Source of the DNA: Fictibacillus gelatini DSM 15865
Lineage (GTDB): Bacteria; Bacillota; Bacilli; Bacillales; Fictibacillaceae
Assembly: GCF_000430745.1 (NCBI RefSeq)
Contig: NZ_AUMP01000002.1
Coordinates: 62,001-126,000, forward strand
Reading direction: 5' to 3'
DNA length: 64,000 nt
Shown here one piece after another: positions 9,647-18,250 of this stretch. Under the pieces are notes generated by a model. That model ran no database searches. It had not been told where the DNA came from and saw only the letters and a program-made list of their open reading frames with translations. The stretch's first letter is position 1, and the number at the start of each line of letters is the position of its first letter. The position numbers and the translations under genes are program-made.

Positions 9647-10278
9647 AAAATCGCCTTTTCTTCCAATATGGTTCGAATTTTCGTTACCATCAGGTCGATA
9701 GCGACACGATTTTGTCCACCTTCAGGGATAATGATATCAGCATAACGTTTTGTAGGTTCAATAAATTGATTATGCATCGGACGAACTACGGATATATATT
9801 GGTCAATTACCGATTCCAGGGTTCGCCCGCGATCCCTGATGTCTCTAACCATTCTACGTATTATACGCACATCTGCGTCAGTATCGACAAATACCTTTAT
9901 ATCCATTAAGTTGCGTAACCGCTCGTCTTCCAGTATTAAAATTCCTTCTAAAATGATGACGTCTTTCGGTTCAACTGGAATAATTTTATCACTTCTTGTG
10001 TGAACTGTATAGTCATATACTGGCTTTTCGATGGTTTTATATTCCAAAAGGCGGTTAATTTGCTCAATAAGCAAATCATTATCAAACGCAAGAGGATGAT
10101 CGTAATTCGTTTTTAATCTCTCTTCCATCGTTTTTTCGGATTGATCTTTATAGTAGGAATCTTGTTCAATGATCAAGATCGATTGATCCGAAAACTGGCG
10201 GTAAATTTCTTTTGCTACCGTCGTTTTTCCTGAACCCGAGCCGCCAGCTACTCCGATTATAATTGGTTTTCTTGCCAT
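9631..10278 (-). CDS. udk: Uridine kinase
   Basis: This 215-residue P-loop kinase phosphorylates uridine and cytidine in pyrimidine salvage. The Walker A motif is [14 protein letters not shown] at residues 9-22. IEQDSYYKD contains the catalytic aspartate region, NYDHPLAFD the base-binding loop and [12 protein letters not shown] the lid. Length matches the family. The ATG has GGAAGGAGAAG upstream. It follows trmR by 31 bases; in B. subtilis the two U32 peptidase-like genes yrrN and yrrO lie in this gap and are missing here. Confidence 0.97.
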   Translation of the reverse strand: MARKPIIIGVAGGSGSGKTTVAKEIYRQFSDQSILIIEQDSYYKDQSEKTMEERLKTNYDHPLAFDNDLLIEQINRLLEYKTIEKPVYDYTVHTRSDKIIPVEPKDVIILEGILILEDERLRNLMDIKVFVDTDADVRIIRRMVRDIRDRGRTLESVIDQYISVVRPMHNQFIEPTKRYADIIIPEGGQNRVAIDLMVTKIRTILEEKAILGKMR

Positions 10279-10309
10279 TTATCTTCTCCTTCCAGCCCTG
10301 GCCTCAGGT

Positions 10310-10963
10310 CTAATCTGCTTTTTCTTTTTTAATGCTGATTGCCATTCCGTCTCCTACAGGCAGTATTGTTGTCACAAATCCGGGATGCTTCATTATAAAA
10401 TCATTATAATTTCGGATTTTTTTCACAAGGGAGCGCATTCGTCTGCTTTCCAGATTTTCATCATTGGCTACATACCCTTTAAACAGGACATTGTCGGAAA
10501 CGATGACTCCCTTATCCCCAAGCGCATTACCATAATTTTCAAAATAACGTTCATATTGTCCTTTGGCCGCATCAATAAAAATAAAATCGAACGGTCCTTT
10601 TTCGGCTACTTCATCCACTAGATCGGTTGCATCACCATATAATACTTCGATCCTTCCATCTAAGCCTGCCTTTTTAATATTGGCAAGCGCAAGGTCATAC
10701 CGTTCTTCATCCCGTTCGATCGTCCAAATGATGGAGTCCGGCAAGCAGAGAGCCATTCGAATGGCAGAATAGCCAATGGCTGTTCCGACTTCAAGAATTT
10801 TTTTTGGGTGATATAAACGAAGCACCTGTAACAAAGCTTCGATTCCGACAATATCCATAATCGGAACACCATTATTTTTCGCATACTCTTCCATCTCTTC
10901 AATAAGAGCTCCCCTTTTCGGGATCAACTGTTCAATATAACGTTCTACATCTGTTTTGACCAT
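10310..10963 (-). CDS. trmR: tRNA 5-hydroxyuridine methyltransferase (YrrM/TrmR)
   Basis: This 217-residue O-methyltransferase has the AdoMet motif ILEVGTAIGYSAIRMA, the acidic ribose contact TIERDEERYDLA and the metal/catalytic segment FDFIFIDAAKGQYERYF followed by VSDNVLFKG. It matches YrrM, shown in B. subtilis to methylate 5-hydroxyuridine-34 in tRNA to 5-methoxyuridine. The hydroxylation partners TrhP1/TrhP2 normally follow it; udk follows here instead. Start ATG has AGAGGAGG upstream. Assignment within the O-methyltransferase family rests on similarity and position. Confidence 0.88.
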   Translation of the reverse strand: MVKTDVERYIEQLIPKRGALIEEMEEYAKNNGVPIMDIVGIEALLQVLRLYHPKKILEVGTAIGYSAIRMALCLPDSIIWTIERDEERYDLALANIKKAGLDGRIEVLYGDATDLVDEVAEKGPFDFIFIDAAKGQYERYFENYGNALGDKGVIVSDNVLFKGYVANDENLESRRMRSLVKKIRNYNDFIMKHPGFVTTILPVGDGMAISIKKEKAD

Positions 10964-11007
10964 AGGAAGCCTCCTCTTTCTGAGATACGTACCATTTTGT
11001 TTCTATG

Positions 11008-12132
11008 TTAGCTTTTCCTTGCGATCTTGTCCCATTCATGGTGATATTTTTTATACACTTCATCATGTTCTTTTAACGTTTTTGTATAAATTACTTCACC
11101 GTTCGGTCTTGCATAGAAGAAAAGGTAATCTGATTTCGTCGGGTGCAGCGCCGCCTTAATGGATTCTTCTCCCGGGGAAGCGATAGGACCGACAGGCAGA
11201 CCTTTATATTTATACGTGTTATATGGCGAATTAATTTTCAAATCTTTATAATACACTTTCACATTGAATTTTTTCATTGCATACTTAACAGTAGGATCTG
11301 ATTCGAGCTTCATTCCTTTGGCTAATCGGTTATAAAACACACCCGAAATTTTGGTGCGATCTTCCGGCCGTTGCGATTCTTCTTCAATAAGCGAAGCCAG
11401 TGTAAGAATGGTAAACGTCGATTTTTTGCTTTGCTCAAAATCAGCACCATATTCATTTACGACATCATTTGTTTTCTTCACCATTTTTTCGATGATTTTT
11501 TTTGGATCTGCGCCTTTCGTGTCAATCTCATAGGTAGCCGGGAATAAATATCCTTCTAAAGGATAGTATAGTTTTTTATTGAAAATTTCCTTTCCAAGTA
11601 CCGGATATTTCGCTTTTAAGTCTTTTAAAAACGTTTCATCATTCATTATTTTTAAAATATCGTTCTTATTTTTTCCCGTTGCTTTGCTAATCGCTTCAGC
11701 CGTTTGCGGGACTGTAAATCCTTCAGGGATCGTCACCTTTCTTTGCTTTTTAAGATGTTTCCCATCTTTTAATGCGGCAATAATTTGATCGGCGTCCATC
11801 GATCGGTTCAGTTCATAAACCCCTGCTTTAAAGCCGCTTTCTTCTTTATAAAGGATATAGTAACGGAAAAGCGTGCTGCTTTCAATTAAGTTTTTTTCCT
11901 TAAGAAGGTGCCCGATATCCTGGGTTGACGAACCAATTGGAATTTCAACTGTAACCGGCTTTTTATTGCCAGGATCAACTGGACCAAGTTCATTTTTTAT
12001 ATAAATCGATCCGGCGATACATAAAAGGATAATGACCCCGATAATCGCTACAAATACGAATAGCAAGATCTTCCAAACAGGTCGTTTCTTTTGGATTTTA
12101 GCAGAGTTAAAAGAGTCGCCTTGAACCACCAT
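11008..12132 (-). CDS. mltG: Endolytic murein transglycosylase MltG
   Basis: This roughly 374-residue protein has one N-terminal membrane span (ILLFVFVAIIGVIILLCIAG), a LysM-like region and a YceG catalytic domain. The catalytic glutamate is in LASLIEEESQRPEDR, followed by SGVFYNRLAKGMKLESDPTVKYA, a hallmark of the family. MltG cleaves nascent glycan strands and sets their length. AAAGGGGAG lies only three bases before ATG 12132, so the GTG at 12129 is an alternative start. It sits between the ireB-yrrK-yrzB cluster and trmR, as in B. subtilis (yrrL). Confidence 0.93.
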   Translation of the reverse strand: MVVQGDSFNSAKIQKKRPVWKILLFVFVAIIGVIILLCIAGSIYIKNELGPVDPGNKKPVTVEIPIGSSTQDIGHLLKEKNLIESSTLFRYYILYKEESGFKAGVYELNRSMDADQIIAALKDGKHLKKQRKVTIPEGFTVPQTAEAISKATGKNKNDILKIMNDETFLKDLKAKYPVLGKEIFNKKLYYPLEGYLFPATYEIDTKGADPKKIIEKMVKKTNDVVNEYGADFEQSKKSTFTILTLASLIEEESQRPEDRTKISGVFYNRLAKGMKLESDPTVKYAMKKFNVKVYYKDLKINSPYNTYKYKGLPVGPIASPGEESIKAALHPTKSDYLFFYARPNGEVIYTKTLKEHDEVYKKYHHEWDKIARKS

Positions 12133-12240
12133 ATTCTCCCCTTTCATTCTGCTTTATTATACTATAAGTCGGTAACATGTCTAGTTTTATAAGAAAAAAT
12201 CGAAAAATGTCAGAAGAATACAGGATCTTTTTTTAATAAG

Positions 12241-12275
12241 AAACGGCCATGGAAAATCTTTTCCATTGGCCGTTT
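12241..12275 (-). terminator. Terminator of the ireB-yrrK-yrzB operon
   Basis: AAACGGCC-GGAAAA and TTTTCC-GGCCGTTT form a long stem with a small mismatch, five bases after the yrzB stop. Confidence 0.85.
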
Positions 12276-12280
12276 CTCGA

Positions 12281-12586
12281 TTATTCCTCTAAATCTTCAT
12301 CAGACAACGCATCAAGCACTTCTTGAACCATTTGCCATTCTTCTTCAGTTTCAAGAGGGTAAAGCTCTAAATCGTCGTCATTCTCGCCCTTTTCAACATA
12401 GCGGAAAGGAAAAACTTCCTGTTCTTCCTCATCATCGTTGTCATGGTCTTCTCCGACAGGTACAAGCAGCATATACGAATGTCCCGTTGGTGTCGTACTT
12501 CCATCAATCGTTAGCAGCACTTCAAATAAGTTTTCTTCTCCATTTTCGCCAGGAATCACAATTTGTTCTCTTTCTTCAGTTGCCAT
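12281..12586 (-). CDS. yrzB: DUF1292 family protein YrzB
   Basis: This 101-residue, very acidic protein begins MATEEREQIVIPGENGEENLF, has the conserved core SYMLLVPV and ends in an acidic stretch ALSDEDLEE. It belongs to DUF1292 (UPF0473), found after yrrK (RuvX family) in most Firmicutes; the function is unknown. The ATG at 12586 has AGAGGTG nine bases upstream; a TTG further up is less likely. It follows yrrK by 22 bases and ends the operon. Confidence 0.9.
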   Translation of the reverse strand: MATEEREQIVIPGENGEENLFEVLLTIDGSTTPTGHSYMLLVPVGEDHDNDDEEEQEVFPFRYVEKGENDDDLELYPLETEEEWQMVQEVLDALSDEDLEE

Positions 12587-12608
12587 GATTTTCGTCACCT
12601 CTTTCAAT

Positions 12609-13031
12609 TTATCGACCGCTATGATCTAAATAACTTTGTAAAATTAAGCTGGCTGCCATTTTGTCTATCACTTTTTTTCGTTTTTTCCGGCTGACATCTG
12701 CCGAAATTAACGTTCTTTCGGCGGCCATTGTTGTTAATCGCTCGTCCCATAATTCAACAGGTAGCCCAAAACGGTCTTTCAGCTGCCCGGCGAATGCCTG
12801 GCACGCCTCGCCGCTGGGACCAATCGTCCCATTCATGTTTTTCGGTAAACCAACGACCACTTTTTCAATGGCGTAATCGTTGATTAATTCACCGATGCGG
12901 TCAAATGCTTCATCAGGGAGATGGCTTTTTCGCTTAATCGTTTCAATTCCCTGTGCGGTCCAGCCTAGTTCGTCGCTTACCGCGACGCCAATCGTAGCCG
13001 AGCCGACATCTAGCCCAAGAATTCTTGCCAT
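12609..13031 (-). CDS. yrrK: YqgF/RuvX-type Holliday junction resolvase-like nuclease
   Basis: This 140-residue RNase H-fold protein begins [20 protein letters not shown], where the first catalytic aspartate lies, followed by [17 protein letters not shown] and the [16 protein letters not shown] motif with the second acidic residue. The family acts in 16S rRNA 5' end processing in E. coli and as a Holliday junction resolvase in some bacteria. Its ATG overlaps the ireB stop by one base (TAATG), so translation is coupled. Usual length. Confidence 0.93.
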   Translation of the reverse strand: MARILGLDVGSATIGVAVSDELGWTAQGIETIKRKSHLPDEAFDRIGELINDYAIEKVVVGLPKNMNGTIGPSGEACQAFAGQLKDRFGLPVELWDERLTTMAAERTLISADVSRKKRKKVIDKMAASLILQSYLDHSGR

Positions 13032-13303
13032 TACATCGTTCCTTCTTTTTGATTGGCTAAATAAGATTTAACAAGCTCCTCAATTAACTCGTCTCGTTCG
13101 AGTTTACGGATCATGCTTCTTGCATCATTGTGGCGAGGAATATAGGCGGGATCCCCGGACAAAAGGTAGCCTACGATCTGGTTAATTGGATTATAGCCTT
13201 TTTCCTGCAATGCATTATAAACAGTTAACAGCACTTTTTTGACATTCGTATCCATTGAATCATCATTAAAACTAAACTTCATCGTCTTGTCCATTGAACT
13301 CAC
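13031..13303 (-). CDS. yrzL: IreB family regulatory phosphoprotein (YrzL)
   Basis: This 90-residue protein starts [12 protein letters not shown] and contains the highly conserved [21 protein letters not shown] and a C-terminal [16 protein letters not shown]. It matches DUF965/IreB, a substrate of the PASTA kinase IreK in Enterococcus that modulates cephalosporin tolerance. The GTG at 13303 has AGAGGTG seven bases upstream, and the start agrees with B. subtilis YrzL. It is the first gene of the yrzL-yrrK-yrzB unit, downstream of alaS. Confidence 0.92.
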   Translation of the reverse strand: MSSMDKTMKFSFNDDSMDTNVKKVLLTVYNALQEKGYNPINQIVGYLLSGDPAYIPRHNDARSMIRKLERDELIEELVKSYLANQKEGTM

Positions 13304-13409
13304 ACGCCAACACCTCTTTCTCTAGCTTCTCCCTTTTTTTGTACAAATTTCATTTAAATTTTATACAAAATATAAGATTATACTCACATTGTACCCTATC
13401 TAAGAAAAT

Positions 13410-16046
13410 TTAGGAAACAGTTTTAATTAAATTTATTGCAGATTGCAAGGCTTCCTCTAATTTTTCCGGATTTTTCCCGCCGGCTTGAGCCATATCTGGA
13501 CGGCCACCTCCGCCACCTCCGCAGCGGCTTGCGACTTCTTTTACAAGATTTCCTGCATGATAGCCTTTCGCGATTAAATCTTTTGTCACCCCGGCTACAA
13601 TATTTACTTTTTCATTATTGACGCTACCTAGAACAATAATTCCGCTTTCGAGTTTATTTTTCAAATCATCAACGATTGATCGAAGGCTGTTCATATCCGC
13701 TGCATTTACTTTTTTTACGAGAACGGAAACACCATTTATTTCTTGTTTTTCATTAAGAAGGTTTCCTGCTTCCATTGACCCGAGTTTAGCTGCAAGAGAC
13801 TCTTTTTCACGTTGAAGATCGCGCAGTTGACCTTGCAAGGCTTCGACTCTTGAAGGAACCTCTTTCATGTTTGTTTTTAAAAGCTGCGAAACGTCTTTCA
13901 AAAGGTTTACTTGTTCTTTTAACAACCGATAGGCATGTTCGCCTGTAACAGCTTCAATGCGGCGCGTTCCTGCACCGATACCTGTTTCAGCAACAATTTT
14001 GAACAATCCGATTTCCGCTGTATTGTTCACATGGCAACCGCCGCATAGCTCTAAACTATAGTCGCCAATTTGCACGACACGAACGATTTTGCCATATTTT
14101 TCACCGAAAAGCGCCATTGCACCCATTGCTTTTGCTTCATCAAGCGGTTTGTACATTTTCGTGACAGCGATATTTCGCCAGATCTTTTTATTTACAATTT
14201 CTTCGATTTGTTCCAATTCTTCAGGAGATATGCTGCCAAAGTGCGAAAAGTCAAAACGCAGGCGATCAGGTGCGACAAGCGAGCCCGCCTGATTGACATG
14301 TTTGCCTAATACATCTTTTAACGCCTGATGCAATAGGTGTGTGGCCGTATGGTTTTTCACAATGGATGCTCTTTTTTCTTCGTTCACATGAGCTCTCACT
14401 TTCATATCCGGCTGAACGATTCCTTTTTTCACAACGATCGTATGAAGGTTTTGGCCATTAGGCGCTTTCTGGACATCTTTTACAAATAGTTCAAGCCCTT
14501 CACCAGTAATCGTTCCCTGGTCGGCAATTTGGCCCCCACTTTCCGCATAAAATGGGGTGACATCGAGAATGATTTGACCTTCATCCCCTTCGCCAAGTGC
14601 TTCAACCCTTTCGCCGTTTTGCAAGAGTTCTAAAATAACAGAGGAACTTTTCTCCTGATCATAGCCGACAAATTCGCTTTCGACTTTAATCTCGCTAAGC
14701 ACGCCGCCCTGCACCTGCATGGAATCAATGTCTTGTCTTGCTTTTCGCGCCCGCTCGCGCTGAGCTTCCATTTCTGTTTCAAATCCTTCTCGGTCAACCG
14801 TCATGCCATGTTCTTCAGCATACTCTTCGGTCAATTCAAATGGGAAACCGAATGTATCATATAATTTAAAAGCATCCTCGCCGCTAATGACCGTACTGGC
14901 TTTTTTCTTTTCTTTTGCAATCACTTCTTCTAAAATTGCCAGACCCTCATTAATCGTTTCATGGAAGCGTTCTTCTTCATTTTTCACGACTTTTTGAATA
15001 AATGGCACCTTTTCTTTTACTTCCGGATAATAATCAACCATGATATCAGCAACAACTGGTACGAGTTCAAACATGAACGGACGATCTAAACCGATTTTTT
15101 TCGCAAACCGGATTGCCCGGCGTATGAGGCGGCGAAGAATGTATCCCCGTCCTTCGTTGGACGGAAGCGCATTGTCTGATACCGCGAACGTCACCGTACG
15201 AATATGGTCTGCAATCACTTTAAACGCAGTATCCTGTTCTTTACTCTGACCGTATTGGACATGAGAAATTTCCTCTGTTTTGCGGATGATCGGCATAAAT
15301 AGATCAGTATCAAAGTTGGTTGGCACATCTTGAATGACGCATACCATCCGTTCAAGACCCATTCCCGTATCAATGTTTTTCTTCGGAAGCGGAGTATATG
15401 TACCATCGGGATTATGGTTGAATTGAGAAAAAACAAGGTTCCAAACTTCTAAGTAACGGTCATTTTCCCCTCCTGGATAAAGCTCTGGATCATTCGGATC
15501 ATTTCCGTAAGCCGGGCCTCGGTCATAGAAAATTTCACTGTTTGGTCCGCTCGGGCCTTCACCAATATCCCAGAAGTTTCCTTCCAACCGAATAATACGT
15601 TCTTCCGGGATACCGATTTTATTTAGCCAAATGTCATATGCTTCATCATCTTCCGGATGTATGGTTACTGACAGCCTCGATGGATCGAAGCCAATCCACT
15701 TGTCACTCGTTAAAAACTCCCATGCCCAGAGAATAGCGCCTTCCTTAAAATAGTCGCCAATCGAAAAGTTCCCCAACATTTCAAAAAATGTATGGTGCCT
15801 CGTTGTAATCCCGACATTCTCAATATCGTTCGTACGGATCGATTTTTGCGCATTAACGATACGGGGATTTTCCGGAATGACCCGGCCGTCAAAATATTTC
15901 TTTAATGTAGCGACACCGCTATTAATCCACAATAGCGACGGGTCATCATGCGGAACGAGTGATGCACTTGGTTCAACATGGTGGCCTTTCTCCTGGAAGA
16001 AATCTAAAAACATTTGCCTTACTTGTGCTGAAGTTAATTGTTTCAT
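13410..16046 (-). CDS. alaS: Alanyl-tRNA synthetase
   Basis: This 878-residue class II synthetase charges tRNA-Ala. The catalytic domain has [17 protein letters not shown] and [15 protein letters not shown]; the editing domain carries the zinc ligands HTATHLLHQ and CGGCH; the C-Ala domain ends with a glycine-rich [16 protein letters not shown]. The frame is open for a further 100 codons upstream, but that part is T-box leader RNA, not protein. The ATG at 16046 has GGGAG upstream and the start [17 protein letters not shown] is typical. Expression is controlled by the T-box at 16088-16335. glnQHMP, which in B. subtilis separates alaS and yrrI, is missing here. Confidence 0.98.
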   Translation of the reverse strand: MKQLTSAQVRQMFLDFFQEKGHHVEPSASLVPHDDPSLLWINSGVATLKKYFDGRVIPENPRIVNAQKSIRTNDIENVGITTRHHTFFEMLGNFSIGDYFKEGAILWAWEFLTSDKWIGFDPSRLSVTIHPEDDEAYDIWLNKIGIPEERIIRLEGNFWDIGEGPSGPNSEIFYDRGPAYGNDPNDPELYPGGENDRYLEVWNLVFSQFNHNPDGTYTPLPKKNIDTGMGLERMVCVIQDVPTNFDTDLFMPIIRKTEEISHVQYGQSKEQDTAFKVIADHIRTVTFAVSDNALPSNEGRGYILRRLIRRAIRFAKKIGLDRPFMFELVPVVADIMVDYYPEVKEKVPFIQKVVKNEEERFHETINEGLAILEEVIAKEKKKASTVISGEDAFKLYDTFGFPFELTEEYAEEHGMTVDREGFETEMEAQRERARKARQDIDSMQVQGGVLSEIKVESEFVGYDQEKSSSVILELLQNGERVEALGEGDEGQIILDVTPFYAESGGQIADQGTITGEGLELFVKDVQKAPNGQNLHTIVVKKGIVQPDMKVRAHVNEEKRASIVKNHTATHLLHQALKDVLGKHVNQAGSLVAPDRLRFDFSHFGSISPEELEQIEEIVNKKIWRNIAVTKMYKPLDEAKAMGAMALFGEKYGKIVRVVQIGDYSLELCGGCHVNNTAEIGLFKIVAETGIGAGTRRIEAVTGEHAYRLLKEQVNLLKDVSQLLKTNMKEVPSRVEALQGQLRDLQREKESLAAKLGSMEAGNLLNEKQEINGVSVLVKKVNAADMNSLRSIVDDLKNKLESGIIVLGSVNNEKVNIVAGVTKDLIAKGYHAGNLVKEVASRCGGGGGGRPDMAQAGGKNPEKLEEALQSAINLIKTVS

Positions 16047-16087
16047 TTCCCTATCTCCCTTCTTAATTGAATACAAATTCGGAAAAC

Positions 16088-16335
16088 AAAAAACTCCCGC
16101 CCTAAAATCAGGGACGAGAGTTGTTTCACGCGGTACCACCCTGGTTATGAATAATAAAAAATCATTCATCACCTTAAAACCCTTTAACGCAGGGTGACGG
16201 CAGTGATTAGCTGCACTCTGGAATAGCTTCTGTGCCGCTTCTTTTAGAATGCCTTTCAGCCTCGGGCACTCCTCTCTTAAAAAGGCCTTGCACATACTAA
16301 GTTCCCTCATCGTTTTTACTGCATATCTAATTAGT
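16088..16335 (-). promoter_or_regulatory. T-box riboswitch leader of alaS
   Basis: On the minus strand AGGGTGGTACCGCG (16129-16142) is the canonical T-box sequence. It is followed by a terminator stem in which CTCTCGTCCCT pairs with AGGGCGGGAG and a T-run (about 16088-16125). The 5' part carries GATGAGGGAACTTAGTA and AAGAGAGGAGTGCCCGAGG, features of stem I. A GCT triplet at 16209-16211 in GTGCAGCTAATC is a plausible alanine specifier, which is inference. Uncharged tRNA-Ala would promote antitermination. Confidence 0.93.
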
Positions 16336-16365
16336 AGTATAAGCATTCTTAACTTTCTTTGTCAA
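16336..16365 (-). promoter_or_regulatory. Sigma-A promoter of alaS
   Basis: Minus-strand TTGACA (16360-16365) and TATACT (16336-16341) with an 18-base spacer, placed right before the T-box and overlapping the end of yrrI. Confidence 0.8.
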
Positions 16366-17431
16366 ACTTTAATGACAATCGATAATTGCGAATATGCATA
16401 AAAATAACTTTTAAAACGGCAAACACCGGAACGCCAAGAATCAAGCCGGGTATTCCGCCAATTTCACCGCCTACTAAAAGGGCAAAAATAATCAGTACCG
16501 GATGTATTTGTAAGCTTCTGCCGATAATAAACGGCCCGAGCAAATTCCCTTCGATAAATTGAAGTACGAGCATTATGACAATAACAACGATGACCATTTT
16601 TACAGAAATCGTCAATGCGATAAAAATAACAGGAATCGCTCCTAAAATAGGTCCAAAATAAGGAATAATATCCGTGACCGCTATTAGCGCTCCTAGCAAT
16701 ATCGGATAAGGCATATGAATTGCCCATAATGCCAGTGTAGCTGCTCCACCAAGGATCAGTCCGACAAGAATTTGCCCCCGTATGTATCCACCCAGCGATT
16801 CATCAATATCATGCAGAAGCCGTTTTCCTTCTTTTCGCCATTTCCTGGGCGTGATATACCAGATGGTTCGCTTAATTTTTTCAATATCTTTTAAAAAGTA
16901 AAACACAAGAAATGGGATAATAATGAATACAAAAAAATAGTCAACAATTTTTCTAATCGAATCTACAGCTGTCGAGGCCATTTTTTCGACATATTTTTCA
17001 ATCGATTGAATATATTCTTCAATCCGAACATGGATGGTATGCGGAAGTTTAGATGTATGATGATCTACTTCCATGAGCCATTGCTCATACGTCTTTGTTA
17101 TATCAGGAATATTTGTCATCAACTCTCTCATTTGAGCGATCATATTTGGAATTCCTTTGTAAAGACCCAATCCAATTCCGCCAAAAAATAAAATATAAAT
17201 AAGCAGAATAGCTAACGTCCTTGGAAATCCTTTTGCATATAGCTTTTCGACAAGAGGATGAAGCAAATACGTAATAAATACGGCAATAAAAAACGGAATA
17301 AATGCGGCTTTAATAATCGATAAAATGGGCTTCCAAATCGGCGAAAGCTTCAAAAAAACAAAAAAGCATAAAAAGGCGAGCAGCATCACAGATAAGCGGG
17401 TCATCCATTTTATCCCTTCCTGGCGACTCAA
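16349..17431 (-). CDS. yrrI: AI-2E family (UPF0118) membrane protein YrrI
   Basis: This 360-residue polytopic protein has about eight hydrophobic spans: two to three at the N-terminus ([33 protein letters not shown]), a central soluble loop, and a C-terminal bundle with [25 protein letters not shown], the signature of the AI-2E/PerM family. Members are permeases or exporters of various substrates; AI-2 export is known only for some, so the presence of luxS elsewhere in the window does not prove a link. AGGAGG lies 7-8 bases before a TTG at 17431, which I take as start; ATG 17404 is an alternative. Confidence 0.87.
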   Translation of the reverse strand: MSRQEGIKWMTRLSVMLLAFLCFFVFLKLSPIWKPILSIIKAAFIPFFIAVFITYLLHPLVEKLYAKGFPRTLAILLIYILFFGGIGLGLYKGIPNMIAQMRELMTNIPDITKTYEQWLMEVDHHTSKLPHTIHVRIEEYIQSIEKYVEKMASTAVDSIRKIVDYFFVFIIIPFLVFYFLKDIEKIKRTIWYITPRKWRKEGKRLLHDIDESLGGYIRGQILVGLILGGAATLALWAIHMPYPILLGALIAVTDIIPYFGPILGAIPVIFIALTISVKMVIVVIVIMLVLQFIEGNLLGPFIIGRSLQIHPVLIIFALLVGGEIGGIPGLILGVPVFAVLKVIFMHIRNYRLSLKFDKES

Positions 17432-17483
17432 TTTGATCACCTCCTACCTGTTAGCTTAACCTTATGGAAATGTTTCTATGAAG

Positions 17484-17512
17484 GAGGGGCTCATGTTCGG
17501 CATGAGCCCCTC
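17484..17512. terminator. Terminator between the small zinc-ribbon gene and yrrI
   Basis: GAGGGGCTCATG and CATGAGCCCCTC make a 12-bp perfect GC-rich stem. It ends one base before the stop codon of the upstream small gene. Confidence 0.7.
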
Positions 17513-17513
17513 T

Positions 17514-17711
17514 TTATGGCGCTTGTCCATCAATCGTTAAATCATAATCTTCAAATAAATCATCGAGTGTTGTGAGCGAGCCATCTTCTTCCACTTGATG
17601 CAAAGAGAGCCGCCCGTTGATAATGGAAAGTTCAATAAAACAATTCCAGCAATAATACTGGTTAACACCAATTTTACCGATGTCTTTTCGACCGCAGTTC
17701 GGACAAACCAT
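17514..17711 (-). CDS. Small zinc-ribbon protein (YrzR-like)
   Basis: This 65-residue protein has two CxxC pairs, CPNC near the N-terminus and CWNC at about residue 22, as MVCPNCGRKDIGKIGVNQYYCWNCF, which form a zinc ribbon. The C-terminal part is acidic (QVEEDGSLTTLDDLFEDYD). From memory a gene of this type (yrzR) sits between yrrD and yrrI in B. subtilis; the function is unknown. The ATG at 17711 has AAAGGAGG about ten bases upstream. The end of yrrD lies 22 bases before it, so the two may be cotranscribed. Confidence 0.8.
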   Translation of the reverse strand: MVCPNCGRKDIGKIGVNQYYCWNCFIELSIINGRLSLHQVEEDGSLTTLDDLFEDYDLTIDGQAP

Positions 17712-17733
17712 TGATTGAAGGCCTCCTTTATAA

Positions 17734-18213
17734 CTACCGGACGAAAAAGGAATTCTTTCCAATTAATAGAGGTTGGTTGGCATATTTAAGTTTCCTGCCC
17801 TCCATTAAATCTGAAAACAATCCTTCCGTCACCTCAATAGCTACAATGGTGCCCCAATCAGTGGAAAAATATACATCCTCAATGACAGCTACCGTTTCCC
17901 CTTCGTTTGAATATATCGGTTGTTTAAGGAAAAATCGCGGCTTTAGTGTCATCGTAAAGAAAGGTTTTAATCTTTGTTCTTTAAACCCTTTAGGCGACAT
18001 TCGGCACTCAGAAACGAACATCGTCTGGTCATTAGGAAAAGAAACGTCGGAAAAAGAAACGAAACATTTTCGTGCAAAAAATCCTTGCTTGCATATGACA
18101 AAGCCATGGACTTTTCCAGTTTGGTCAATGAAAATGTCTTCCACTTTTCCTGCTGACTTCTGGCTCTTTTGATCGATGACGCTTATCCTTTTTAATAAGG
18201 AAAATGTTCGCAA
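17734..18213 (-). CDS. yrrD: PRC-barrel domain protein YrrD
   Basis: This 159-residue protein appears to hold two PRC-barrel-like beta domains: the first in RISVIDQKSQKSAGKVEDIFIDQTGKVHGFVI, the second in PIYSNEGETVAVIEDVYFSTDWGTIVAIEVTEG. Such domains bind proteins or RNA. The gene lies next to recD2 as yrrD does in B. subtilis. The start is a TTG at 18213 behind a G-rich GGTGGGGGT site. Its function is not established. Confidence 0.82.
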   Translation of the reverse strand: MRTFSLLKRISVIDQKSQKSAGKVEDIFIDQTGKVHGFVICKQGFFARKCFVSFSDVSFPNDQTMFVSECRMSPKGFKEQRLKPFFTMTLKPRFFLKQPIYSNEGETVAVIEDVYFSTDWGTIVAIEVTEGLFSDLMEGRKLKYANQPLLIGKNSFFVR

Positions 18214-18250
18214 AGTACCCCCACCCTTCCGAACATTTCTTAGCTTTCCT

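Noticed and set aside
16047-16346. A 100-codon N-terminal extension of alaS in the same frame
   Set aside because: The stretch is T-box leader RNA with its terminator; it has no AlaRS similarity, and the ATG at 16046 has a ribosome binding site and the usual protein start.
16349-17431. YrrI as the AI-2 exporter partner of LuxS
   Set aside because: The AI-2E family is broad and the gene is 11 kb from luxS in a conserved, unrelated context; nothing in the sequence links them.
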